From: Pisolithus tinctorius
Lineage: Eukaryota > Basidiomycota > Agaricomycetes > Boletales > Pisolithaceae
Length of the DNA stretch: 64,000 nucleotides
Direction: 5' to 3'
NCBI GenBank assembly: GCA_024663395.1
Contig: JANFAH010000100.1
Span: 62,001 to 126,000 of the forward strand
Of this stretch, positions 34,428 through 45,389 are shown piece by piece. Below the pieces are notes generated by a model. That model saw only the letters and a list, made by a program, of their open reading frames with translations. It was not told the DNA's origin and did no database searches. Position 1 is the stretch's first letter. Every line of letters starts with the position of its first letter. A program made the position numbers and the translations under genes.

Positions 34428-36498
34428 ATGGGCACAGAGATCATATTGTCACCTTGCATGAATGATGCAACACTTTCACATGAACTGACATGGCTTCAAT
34501 GTATGTGCATCCTTGAAAGTAGCACTTCTGTAACAATTCACAATGCTCTTGCAGCACTTCCTGAGATACCAAGACAGCCATATGGACATGACAACCCAAA
34601 TGCCATGCACTCTTCCACTTCTCCACTGACTTTGGATAGGCTGGCAACACCTCCCTCAGGCAATCCTTTACATAACACCAAAACACAAGGGACCCCAGTT
34701 GACCTTCCAGAATGGACCATCCTCAGTCCACCCATGGCAAATGATGGCCATGTGGCTCCGGCTGAAACGCGCTTCCGGAGTCCACAGTGCGTGGAGCCTC
34801 GCACAGCCACTCATCAAGTTGCTAACGGCGGGGAGGTTGATGAACGTACTCAAGCTGCCTCGCCGTCTTCCAATAGGACCTCAGGAAGCAGCTCAAAGTT
34901 ACCCCAAAAACCCTTGTTTGATGGAGTATTGATCACGTCACGCCCTCCGAAATCCACGGCGTCGCGCTCTGCATGTTCAGCTGCTAAGCGGTCTCTCACT
35001 CCAGCAACTTCTTTCTCGCTGCTCGACGCGCTGCAACGAACATTTGACGCGAACAATAATCACCTTACGCCATCCCAAAGTGAAGATGGTGCTTCGAGCA
35101 CGCCTCAAACGGATCAGGAAGCTGCGACCGATGATGGGAAGGTGATACTACGGCATCGACTTTCTCCGTTGAAACGTCGATCAGAGCGTCGCCAGATTGC
35201 CCAGAGTGACAAGTCGGAGGATGCAGCGGAGGTCAAGACAGCGTTTCGGGACGGCCTCGTTAAGAAACGTGTTAGAAGCATTCCTTATGATTCAATGCCC
35301 GGAGTGATCGATGCCGCGCTCGGGACAACTTGCGCACCCATCTGGCTAGGGAAAGAGGACGAGTTCGAAGACGATGGCGAAGCCGAGGAAATGCCTGGGG
35401 AGGTTTGGAATGGGACGAGAGACTTGTCGGTGGAATCTGATGGCTGGAGCTGCGGCATTACTGGTGACCATCCCCTCACGGTGTTATTCGTACGACCGCC
35501 ATTGTCAGCCTCATCCACTGCTACATTAGGTCTTCCGCAGAGGAAGCTCGAGAAGACAGGCTTCATTACACCCCATGTATCGATGCACGATCGGTTCCAG
35601 CAGAAGCTTCATTCTCTCTTCGGGGACAATGCGACGGTGCGGACCGATAGAGGCGCAAGACCACGCGAGGTTCGTGGTATCTGAAACCTTACATTCAAGG
35701 CTGACACTTTTCCCTTTCTCATCTTTCACGATCTTCCAGAATGTCTTTGATTATATTTACCAACCTGCCAACGCGCATCACGATGATACCCCGAGTCATC
35801 CCATCGCGCCCGAAGCGAACGGAGATGGTGATAATTCGCCCATTGACAATACCCCTCCTGCGCCCGTGGACAGTGTCCAAGCCAGTACTCCAGTTGCGCC
35901 TATGCAGGAACGCACAGCTACGGCTGACAGTGTTCCGACTGCCTTTTCATCGATGTCGCGAAGATCTCTCAAGCGGCAAGCTTCTCAGGAGGTGGACGCC
36001 GATACCCACACTTCCGTCATTCCCCGTAACGATGATTCCGGCGACGCGGCAATTGCCTCCGCGGAGGTGACGCACCAACCACTCGCAAACAAAAAGCGAC
36101 GCCTCGACTTCAATGAAGACCAACTTCAGAGTTGGATTTCCAAGCTTCAGCGCCTCATCAAGGGGAAAATCCGGTTCACTGAAGAGGTGTGTGTAACTAC
36201 GTGACTGGTTTAGTGACTGACACGAATCATGGCATTAACAACAGGCCCTCAAGCAATTGAGTGACTTGCTCGTGCAGATAGATTCGGTCAAAATGGAACT
36301 GGACCTGAAGACACCCATTGTACGTATTTCTCACTTGGCAGCACTAGTACCGCGCCAGGTTCTGAACTGCTGCGGTAGGTAAATTCGCTCCAGCAGAGCA
36401 TCCGCAAGCTTTCCCAACTTCAGGATATCCCGTTTGGGGATCCCTATAAATTGAGAATAAAGGCACATCTTATCGCAACTGCTTGGCCACGCGCGTGA
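34428..36498 (+). CDS. Unidentified nuclear-type protein with basic NLS-like motif
   Basis: Four exons: 34428-35669, 35740-36186, 36245-36319, 36379-36498; 627 residues in consistent phase. No named family recognised. Seen: a Ser/Pro-rich, likely disordered first two thirds with a basic cluster (LSPLKRRSERRQ), an acidic run (GKEDEFEDDGEAEEMPGE), the NLS-like NKKRRLDF, and a helical C-terminal ~95 residues (WISKLQRLIKGKIRFTEE, LSDLLVQIDSVKMEL, KTPIVNSLQQSIRKLSQL). The C-terminus has the rough spacing of a TFIIS N-terminal/LEDGF-type helical bundle; this is an inference. The first ~100 codons lie in CpG-depleted DNA and the rest does not, so the start may really be at a later ATG (for example about 34733). 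Confidence 0.6.
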
Positions 36499-36706
36499 CT
36501 CTTGCATGTTGTGATACTAACCAAATTTCAGCCCTGATGGAACTTTCATATTATAATACTTTTTTCGATACATATGATAAATTTTATCGAATTCAGATGT
36601 TCTGTCCGGTCGCGGAATATTACGTTGTTTCTTGGCTCTGATCGTCCGCCCAGTGTCCCGAAGATCTTATGAGAAGCCCTCGCAATGAAATCACTTCTTT
36701 TTGAGC

Positions 36707-38935
36707 TCACTTCCCCACGCAAAAAGAGCTAAAGATTGCTCCAAGGACGTCTTCCGTGCTCACATCAACCCCGGACACGGAACCAATGGCCCGAGCCGCG
36801 TACCGCAGCGACTCGGCAGCGATGTCGATCTGAGAGAGAGCTTCCCCACCCAGTGTAGAACGTTAATTATTGTCTATGGGTAACATCGACGCGCACTCAC
36901 GAAACCCCTGAAACTCCTCCAAAAACTTCACCGCTGACTGAAGGTAATCTCTATGCCTGGCTTGCGTGATGAGGGGTGCATCCTCCGCGGACATTGACTC
37001 AGAGTACCTGTATTTGGCAGGTTCGAACTCGGGTAACTAGGGTAAAAAGGAGAGGAACCTACGCAACACGTTCTTTGAGCACACATGCTAACCCATCTAG
37101 AAACTCCTTCGTCCCTTCACCGGTGTGTAGACTCACAGTCCACATGCACGGGGTGTTTGCTTCCTTCTGCTGCGCAGAAACTGGCAATGCACACGTCAAT
37201 GCATCCCGAACTTCACGCTCCAACAATTCTCCCGACAAACCCGCGACCTCTCGAGTCAGGTCCGCTTTGTTGAACAGGAAGGTCGTGTGCGGCTTCAAGT
37301 GATGCAGTACATCAGTGGGGAGGGTGAGTGTGATTCTGCGGGTACTCTGATTAGAATATGGCACGACAGAGATAACTTCCTCGAGCGACAAAACGCATAT
37401 TGATACGTCGGAACCCTCTACGCTGATCAGAAGCATCTCAGGAACCATTACATCACGGGGCAATTATGACAACGACTCACACGCCTCCGGCCCTCTCCAC
37501 TCCAATCTTCTCTACAGCATCGTCGGTTAGCTTTCGTATTCCCGCAGTATCATTCAGTACAACCGGCAACCCTCCAATATCGAGCGTGAGTGTGAGCACG
37601 TCCCGGGTCGTTCCAGGAATGGGGGACGTGATAGCAACGTCCCTCTCCGCTAAGAGAGATTCGACGGTTAGCAACAGAGTACTATCGGTTTGTAGGTCAT
37701 ATGAGAGGAGGGATGGACGAACGAACCTAGGAAATTAAACAAACTACTCTTTCCCGCATTTGGGGGACCAAAGATAGCGAGTTTAATCCCCGACCTCAAT
37801 ATCTCACCTTTCCTGTTGTCCCTTAGATGTAAATTAATGGTATCGATAATCTCTTGAGCACGAGTGTGCGCTGTTCCATGAACAATCATCGTTCAGCTCA
37901 CTAAACCCAGCTTGACACAAGGACAAAACGAAGAAATGATAGCATACCGTTCTCAAGCATGTCCTCTTGGCCTAGCTCATCGACGTCCTCGCCGAAATCG
38001 ATAAAACCTTCGACATACATCAGACAGTCGAGTATTTTGGCTCTCAGCGACTCAAACTTCGCCTTCTGTATACCCTATCAACATGACACCCGTCAGCCAC
38101 CGCCAAAATAGAACAATGCACAACAAGCGCAGACGAGGAAGAAGTGTTGTGACAGATACCCACCCCTACCCCGCCAACAGCAATCCTCCTCTGCGCCTCC
38201 GTTTCAGCTTCAATTAAATCTCTCAGACCCTCCACTTGTGTCAAGTCCATTCTACCGCCTTCAAATGCGCGTCGAGTGAATTCGCCCGGTTCTGCAGGCC
38301 GGCAAAAACGGAGCTTCGAAAGCGCCGTGAGGACAGCTGTGAGCACTGCTCGCCCCGAATGTACTTGGAGTTCGAGGGTGTCTTCAGTCGTGAATGACTT
38401 CGGCCCTGCGGTAATATCGTAGGGTGAGAATATGATGCGTATCTATGCAGTAGAACTAGACAGTGGTCGAACACCTACCCTTGAAAAATAGCACGATCCC
38501 GTCATCCAACTTCCCTCCGGTCTCTGGATCCACGATTTCCCGGTACTCTGCTACCCATGGCGTCGGCGTCTCCTCCTCTCCCATCATGGAACGAGCGGAG
38601 GCGCGAACGCTGCGCGTAACAGCCCTGTACACACGTATTGCGTCGGGTCCGGAGATGCGCACGACGGCTACACCGCCCTTCCCGGGCGGAGTCGAGAGCG
38701 CGTAAATTGTCCTTCTCTGTGCATCCGAGAGCACTTGCGTCCGTGTGAGTGTCGGATCCGATAAGTGATCTCGCTCTCGGATGGCACCACCACTTGGAGG
38801 AGGTCGACCGAAATGAGCACGGCGGTGCACCCAAGAATGATTCCAAAGCCCTGACAGCATGTGCTGTCGGACATTACTAACGGTGTTGATAATGGCCTTC
38901 CTTGTCCCCGCTCGACCAACCCATTGCCGCAACAT
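36707..38935 (-). CDS. MSS1: Mitochondrial tRNA modification GTPase (MnmE/TrmE/MSS1)
   Basis: Eight exons: 38935-38479, 38405-38164, 38074-37948, 37870-37727, 37649-37481, 37422-37063, 37007-36901, 36840-36707; about 579 residues. Seen: TrmE N-domain ([20 protein letters not shown], then [19 protein letters not shown] and [20 protein letters not shown]), G1 [12 protein letters not shown]2 [10 protein letters not shown]3 DTAGIRKL, G4 FNKADLT, and the C-terminal CVGK, the catalytic CxGK box. Role: with MTO1/MnmG it installs the C5 modification on wobble uridine of mitochondrial tRNAs. The Arg-rich N-terminus suits a mitochondrial presequence. The last two splice junctions have alternatives, but the frame before CVGK is unaffected. 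Confidence 0.94.
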
Positions 38936-39014
38936 GTAACGGCCTCCCTCGTGTCTTGGCTCGAAGTTGCTTCCGTCGCATTTTACATAATCACACCTTC
39001 AAACCTGGAGAACG

Positions 39015-40081
39015 ATGTCGACACTGAGTGCTCCCCGCACAGTGAGTCTGAAAGAGTTGGTCCCAGAGAATGTTATAATCTTGTGAGCCAATCACAAACA
39101 CCCACTGCTTATGCTCACTTTTCACTAACAGAGTGGTGGGACCCACGGGCTCCGGAAAAAGCTCCGTAAGCTTTCGAAGCTCACGAAGTTTCCCCCTTAC
39201 ACTAATGAACCATGACCATTTTTTAAATAGTTTATCAGTCAGGCAAGCGGCATCCAAGACGACATCGTAGGCCACGACTTGGTCTCGAAGACGTCCGAAA
39301 TTCTGGCAGTCAAGTATACGGACGAGGAGAGCGGTCTGGATATCGTCTTGGTCGATACACCGGGACTCAGCAACACCTTGAAAGATGATTCCGAGGTTCT
39401 CCGCATGTTTACTGAGTGGTCCCGCAAGCTGTAAGCTTCCTAAATATATCCTATGTATATTCCGTTCTCATCTTCGTTATCAGGAAGAAAAGAGACCTCG
39501 TTATCTCCGGGATACTCTACTTCCATAGGATATCGGACAATCGGATACCCGCAAATCCACTGAGGGCCCTATGCGTCTTTGGGGAGCCATGTGGAGGCCT
39601 CGGTGCAGCCCTGTCCAAGACCATTTTGACCATCACAATGTGGAACGACGTGGGCGATGAGATAGGCGAAAAACGGCTGGTAGAGCTCAAATCCACGTTC
39701 TGGAAGGTGGTGTTGAAATATATGAACGACGTAGAATCAGCCAGAGAGCTTATCCGTGAAGTCATACGGAGTCGTGGAGGACAACACCAGGGAGCAATGC
39801 CAAAGCAGGACATCGCTCTGACTGTTCAAGAACGCTCTCGTCAGGACCTACTCAAGAATTTGGAAACACTTACGGAGAGGCAACTGGCCATACTTCGTAA
39901 TATCGATGAGGAGAGCAGAAACACATCCGACCCAAATGCCCCTGCCTCACGGGGCGAATTGGAACGTGAGTACGAGAAACTGCGATTGCAGATGGACGAG
40001 GCTTGGCGCCAACTCTGTCAGACGAACAAATGGTCCTCCCCGCCCAAAACATCAACAAAACGACGCTTTTTTGCAAGATGA
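39015..40081 (+). CDS. Small P-loop G-domain protein (fungal AIG1-like type)
   Basis: Four exons: 39015-39082, 39132-39165, 39231-39430, 39484-40081; 299 residues. Using the GTGAGC donor at 39083 gives NVIILVVGPTGSGKSSF, a clean beta-1/P-loop. Seen: G1 GPTGSGKSS (about residues 25-33), G3 VDTPGLSN, the motif ISGILYFHRISDNRI, LTITMW (G4 position), then a charged coiled-coil C-terminus (QDLLKNLETLTERQLAILRN and following). This arrangement is common in basidiomycete G-domain proteins related to AIG1/Toc34; their function is largely unknown. The start is 79 bp from the divergent MSS1 start. Confidence 0.8.
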
Positions 40082-41608
40082 CGAGTCTTTCCATATCCCC
40101 ATTTCTCCATCTTGACAATATAGACCAAGACTATATCACCCATTTTGTACCTGACTCCTCACTGACGTACAGCTACACTCAAGGGACTTTTGTAAAGTAC
40201 CACAGCAAATACCACCCTGTCTTCATTATCTTTTGGAAATCGAACACTGCTCAAGTACCCAGCTATCTCCGTGATAATGTTTCACGAAGCACCCCCGACG
40301 TCGGAGACCAAACCAAAGTGGAATCCCCCGAATCCGAGGCTTACGAGTCAGGAACGGGACAGAGATATGGAACAATATACCACCTTTAAATCCCATGATA
40401 AAGCGTGCTTGAGGCATAATTTTACGCATGGAAACTATCCAATGGGTTCCCCTTCTTGCAAGGATCCACCAAGTTCGTGGTGACGAACGCAGCTGGGATC
40501 TGACAGAACTTGTTTGGAGTTGGAACCAAGTATTGCCACGGACAGCGGTGTCGATAAGCCTTTTATCGCAAGAAGCACCACGGTTGACTTGAAACCTCCG
40601 AGGCAGCTGCCCAAACATCCCCGCCAAGAGGCCACGGAGGACACCTAGTTCGGAGCCCACAGCAACAACCGTCTTGGGCAGGACAAGAGGGGGATCTAGG
40701 ATAGCCCGATGAGGAATCCTTTCACTTACAAGCCGACACCAAGGTACGGTGCAACGAAACCAAAGTGAGTTCGGTGTCCTTATCAGAGATGCGGCGCCTG
40801 ACATAATCGCACGGAGATGGCTAATTGAGGGCAATCGTGGTGCCAATTGTGAGACTGGTAATAGTGTGGCTCAGTTGACCCGTCTTGTATGGCGATACGG
40901 TGCTGCATTGAGCTACCGTCGGCGCCATACACTTTGATCTATGCCTCGGACAGCCTGTGCACCCAAAAACGGCGGGTTACGAGACTACTGTATTGCAGAA
41001 GTGATGATGATTTGGTTTGCGCCTATTAGTCATTTACGCAGGTACATTGCTCTCAATCATCATGGATCATGGCATTATGTCCGACCTACCTGATCTGTAC
41101 TAGCTTGTGGATGCCAGCAACATACCGGAGTGATGCAAGGAGGACGAACGTGTGTATCGATCTCGAAAAAGCTATGCCGTCCGAAGTTCTACACAGAACA
41201 TTTCCACCTGTCGATGCGAGTGATACTTTTATATGTAGTATCTTTTGGGGGTTGTATGGCGTGTTGGTAGTTCATCGTCCTCACCCTCCCTCTGTCGTCC
41301 TCGTCATCTAATAACTCATCGGTGAATGAGACCTGCCAGTACTTGCGATGATGGTGACCCCAGAGGCACATTTCCCACGCCTGATCGAGATCTTTCCAAG
41401 CTGTATGTTGTCAGTTCCCTTGCAAGGCGCCTCCAGCAGGTATCTCTTGATCGGACTCGACTCTCTCCCAGCTCGCCAACCCTGCGGAATACGACTGTCG
41501 ACGCATCGTTTCTGAGAAATCTCTTACCGTGCCAGATCGCGTGCATCTTTCTAATTTTTGAGAGTAAATAATCGCAGACCAGAGAACAGTCCTTAGTCTC
41601 TCTCCGCC
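40082..41608. other. Intergenic region, no supported gene
   Basis: A 190-codon minus-strand frame (about 40226-40804 from its first ATG) contains plausible splice signals, but no motif I know and no clear gene end. The rest holds short frames only. The right part carries the calcineurin B promoter. No RNA gene seen. Confidence 0.35.
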
Positions 41609-42912
41609 ATGGGTCAAACACGTTCGTATCGCCCCGCTTTCTCCATTTTTCGTCGTCTTCACACATAATTCTTCCCCGACCCCCTTTCCCCCGATGTAGC
41701 ATCGCAATTTATGGAGGACATGCAAAAGCGGTCCAACTGTACGTCTCTCTTCTCAGGCTTGGTTTCTTTTCCACGGGGCCATCGTATCGTCCAGGGCTAC
41801 TGGTATCGCTCTTTCCCTTCGCCACCCGTACTGGTGTGCGGAGTGAAACAAAGAGCGTAGCTGATTAAAAGATAAGAGGCTCTCGACGGAATTCGTCGGG
41901 GTCTTAGACATGACGGACGATGACCGATGAATCGTGCAGAAACGACTCGTACTGACGCCTGCGTATGGCCAGTTACGTCCGCTGAACTAGAGAGACTCAA
42001 AAAGCGGTTCATGAAGCTCGACAGGTAGGTCCCCCCCTTCCAATCGGTCCTCTCGTTCCAAACGCTACTATTCGCCTCGGACATCGGGACTTTGCGAAGA
42101 TGTTGACGATATTTTCTAGCGATGGTTCAGGTTCGATAGATAGAGAAGAATTTCTTCAGATACCTCAAATAGCGTCCAACCCGCTTGCCTCCCGGATGAT
42201 TGCTATATTCGACGAGGAGTGCGTGTGCTCTCATACACTAGTTTCTTTGGGCTGAGTCTTCCATCCCCTATGCGTTGTGGCCATGCGGTGCATTTGCCGT
42301 AAATCGACCTCGAAAACAACATAATTGGCGTGCCTTGCACCTACGCAGTGGTGGTGGCACCGTTGATTTCCAGGAATTTGTTGGTGGTCTCAGTGCATTT
42401 AGTAGCCGCGGTGGCCGAGAAGAGAAGCTACGCTGTATGTCACAAACTTCTTTACACTTCTTTCTGTTTCCCATTCCGTTTCTTCTTTTTATCCGTTCCG
42501 TGCTAATCCCTTTTTAATCGTAGTTGCCTTTAAGGTATACGATGTTGACCGGGACGGGTTTATCTCGAACGGGGAACTGTTCCTCGTGTTGAAGATGATG
42601 GTCGGCAACAATCTTAAGGTGTGTGTTGTTTATCTTACATCAAAACCGCGGGCTGTTATGACGCGATTGCGATCGGGCATGGTGTCTTACGCATGGATTT
42701 GCAATGACAGGACCAGCAGCTCCAACAAATCGTGGATAAGACTATCATGGAGGGTGATCACGATCAGGACGGCAAACTCAGTTTTGAAGAGTTTGCCCAG
42801 ATGGTGTCGAATACGGTGTGTGCTGCTGTCGTCCGTGGACGTGCAGGTAGTAGTCTGAACGTTCGAGTAATAGGACATCGTAAAACAAATGACACTCGAG
42901 GATCTCTTCTAA
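41609..42912 (+). CDS. CNB1: Calcineurin regulatory subunit B
   Basis: Eight exons: 41609-41621, 41700-41738, 41973-42024, 42120-42218, 42349-42434, 42524-42618, 42711-42815, 42874-42912; 175 residues, the expected length. Seen: N-terminal MGQ (Gly2 suits myristoylation) and four EF-hand loops starting at about residues 34 ([12 protein letters not shown]), 66 ([12 protein letters not shown]), 103 ([12 protein letters not shown]) and 144 ([12 protein letters not shown]). Also [13 protein letters not shown] and the C-terminal [12 protein letters not shown], hallmark sequences of CnB. Role: Ca2+-binding partner of the calcineurin phosphatase catalytic subunit, acting in stress, cation and hyphal-growth signalling. 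Exon 1 codes only four residues plus one base. Confidence 0.97.
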
Positions 42913-43559
42913 TGTGCCCTTGCCAAAGTGGACTGGCTAGGATGACGAGTGGACGAAACATGACGCAGATGTGGCATATTCATGCACACATCCATTCCCC
43001 GTACAATCCGATGTTACCCCGGCGGTGTGGTGTATAACCACATATTTTTCCCCCGATGATCACCCACGCCTTGAGCAGCATTAGCACAGGTTGTAATAAT
43101 CCCCGGTTTTATGTATGTAGAACACTAGGTTAGCATCTGCACCATTTTTTTTTCGTTTCCTCGGAGGCCTTCCGATGTGTATTGCAGTGGGAACCGGTGG
43201 CGCCATCGGAGAGTGAACCTGTAGGTCGACCCTGAGCCATTCAAGGGCCAAGCCATATTATTCTTTTCTCCATGCCTTCGTCGTGTTTCTCTGCCAGTCT
43301 ACTGTTTGGATGCTGTACTGATGTTTCACGGAACAGCCAGTTGCACGGGTGTATTAGAAGTGTCCCCCGTAGATGCGCTAGTAGTTTGTCAGGGCTGGGT
43401 GGTGGCGGTTTCACGGGCCGATGGAAGAAGGCACATGTTTACCTCATTGGCCGGGGGTGGAGTTATATAATACATTTCGTATTTGGAGTTGCCCCACACT
43501 AGCAGACACGCAGAACAACCCCCTCAGACTACTCCACTCCTAGTCTCACCAGCCTCACG
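42913..43559. promoter_or_regulatory. Intergenic region with TATA-containing promoter
   Basis: Holds the calcineurin B 3' end and the promoter of the next gene. TATATAA at 43464-43470 lies about 90 bp before the ATG at 43560, with CATTGG (an inverted CCAAT-like box) near 43445. No gene seen. Confidence 0.5.
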
Positions 43560-44356
43560 ATGAGCATCTCCGTCGACGACCTCGTCGCTTCACTCTCTTC
43601 CCATCACATCGGCCAGGAAGCTCTCGAACTCGCTGCCCTTCAGGTATCTTTCCAGTCTGACCCCCTGAATATTCTTATCTCTCTTCTCATTCACACATAC
43701 AGGCACAGCTCGCACAGTCACTCCTTGCTCACCAGTTCTCCTCCTCCTCACCTCACTTCCAGCACCCACACCTCTCCGGCCCTCACCCCAGCACTAACAT
43801 CGCCAGACGGGACCCCGGCCATGTCCAGCACTGCACCACCCCCACATCCCGCACCCCCTCTTCCTCCGCCTTCATATGGCCGCTCCCCGTACAGGAACTT
43901 GCTTCCCATTCGCGTAGATCGAGTATCTCCTCGATAAAAATGCAACAGTGCCATGAAGATATCCTACTGGTAGATATGGACGACGCGGACGAAGAAGACG
44001 CACGTCTCGTAGAGGCAATGGTAACGCCCTCAGACGTCCCTGTATGCTCCTCCCCGAGTGGTTCACACTCCCGCTCAAATTCATATACGTGGTCATCTTA
44101 TCAGAGCAAAGACGCTTTAAACTCCCTTTCTGTTCCCACTTCACATCAACTGATTTCGCCCATGGATCCCTCGTGCACCCCTTCACTCTTTACAACCACG
44201 GATCCATTCTATATCCAGACATCTCAGGCTGCTGCTGCACAGCAGTCCCTCTCCACAGCACCTGGTGCACCGGGTACCGCTTCGTTCTTTGCACTCGCTG
44301 GTCGACCCAACGCACATTCCCCATTTGCCATGGGCACTTCTGCGTGGCAGCGGTGA
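43560..44356 (+). CDS. Unidentified Ser/Pro-rich small protein
   Basis: Two exons, 43560-43643 and 43703-44356; 245 residues. Splicing joins ALELAALQ to AQLAQSLLAHQF, making one amphipathic helix at the N-terminus (residues about 20-42). The rest is rich in Ser, Pro, Thr and His with a short acidic patch (LLVDMDDADEEDARLVEAM, about 108-126) and no membrane segment. No family is recognised. The clean splice, TATA box at 43464 and upstream CCAAT-like site support a real, possibly inducible gene. Function unknown. Confidence 0.65.
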
Positions 44357-45389
44357 TCCCTTCCCTTCCCATTCCATCACCACCACCCTTAGACGGACTT
44401 ACATATATCTCGCCCTCCGCTCTTAATTTATGTTACCGCTCCGTGAAATCGCGTTGTTGTTTTTTATGTGATAGAGAAACCCACGGACGACGACCAGGAG
44501 TCGGCTGCCGTCTCTCCACCAGATATTTACTCCCTCGATCTATTCATACTTAGCTTTCCCGTGTTCTTTTTGGTACGCTAGACATGCCCCACTTCAGAGT
44601 CCAAACTGCCCGTTATCCAGCCCTCGTTGCGTCCTTGCGTGTTGTTCGAGTGCGAATCAGAGCATGCCGCGTCGACCCCACTCACCCTCCGATATGTTCG
44701 GCGTTTCCTCGCGGCCATTTAATATCCGTTTCCGCACCTTGACACACATGCACACGTATACACCCAAGCTTGAAGACAATCCTCCTTTGGAGCTTCCGGA
44801 TCTCTCCGACTACATATTAACAACACGTCGTACGACTCATGTATACTCGTGCTTTGTCTCGGACTCTCGGAGCCACTCCGGCCAATTAGCGTCTCTCATT
44901 TCGGTTCGGTTACGGGCCGACCGTGGCGCCCGGTGGGTGTGCACACGACCTGCGCGGTACTTGCGCTGTGGCAAATCCCTGTACCCATCTGTCGGCGTTC
45001 AAATTGGCGAATCACATTCACTGCGATGGGAATACGTGCGGTGTAGGCTGATTGTATATGCAATGTTAACATACAGCTATAGTACTGCTTCCGTGTTTGT
45101 ATGTTCGCCATCGTATAATTATTTTGCGTGTCCAACTTTCCGTAAGTCGGCGAGGAATCTGATAGATCAGCCAGGCGTGGTAAGTTGAGCTGTTTACCTG
45201 AACACAGCAAATATTCATCACAGCAATGGAGGGATCTGTACTTCGGATGATGAACATGAAACAAACAACCTGTGAAACCCAGTACTGAACCAATTCATGA
45301 TCATCAAGATGGTCGCCACATAGTTTACACCCGATAAGAGACAATCCAACAGGGAAGAAACATACTCCCTTATCTATTATCTATTAGCC
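44357..45389. other. Convergent intergenic region, no supported gene
   Basis: A plus-strand frame at 44664-45188 (174 codons) has a start codon but no motif, no downstream partner exon and a composition like untranslated DNA. I treat the region as 3' flanks of two convergent genes. Confidence 0.4.

Noticed and set aside
40226..40846. 206-codon minus-strand frame
   Set aside because: Starts at a non-ATG codon; from its first ATG it has about 190 codons, with internal splice-like signals but no motif or partner exons. Kept only as part of the intergenic note.
44664..45188. 174-codon plus-strand frame between convergent genes
   Set aside because: No motif, composition like untranslated DNA, and located where two 3' flanks are expected.
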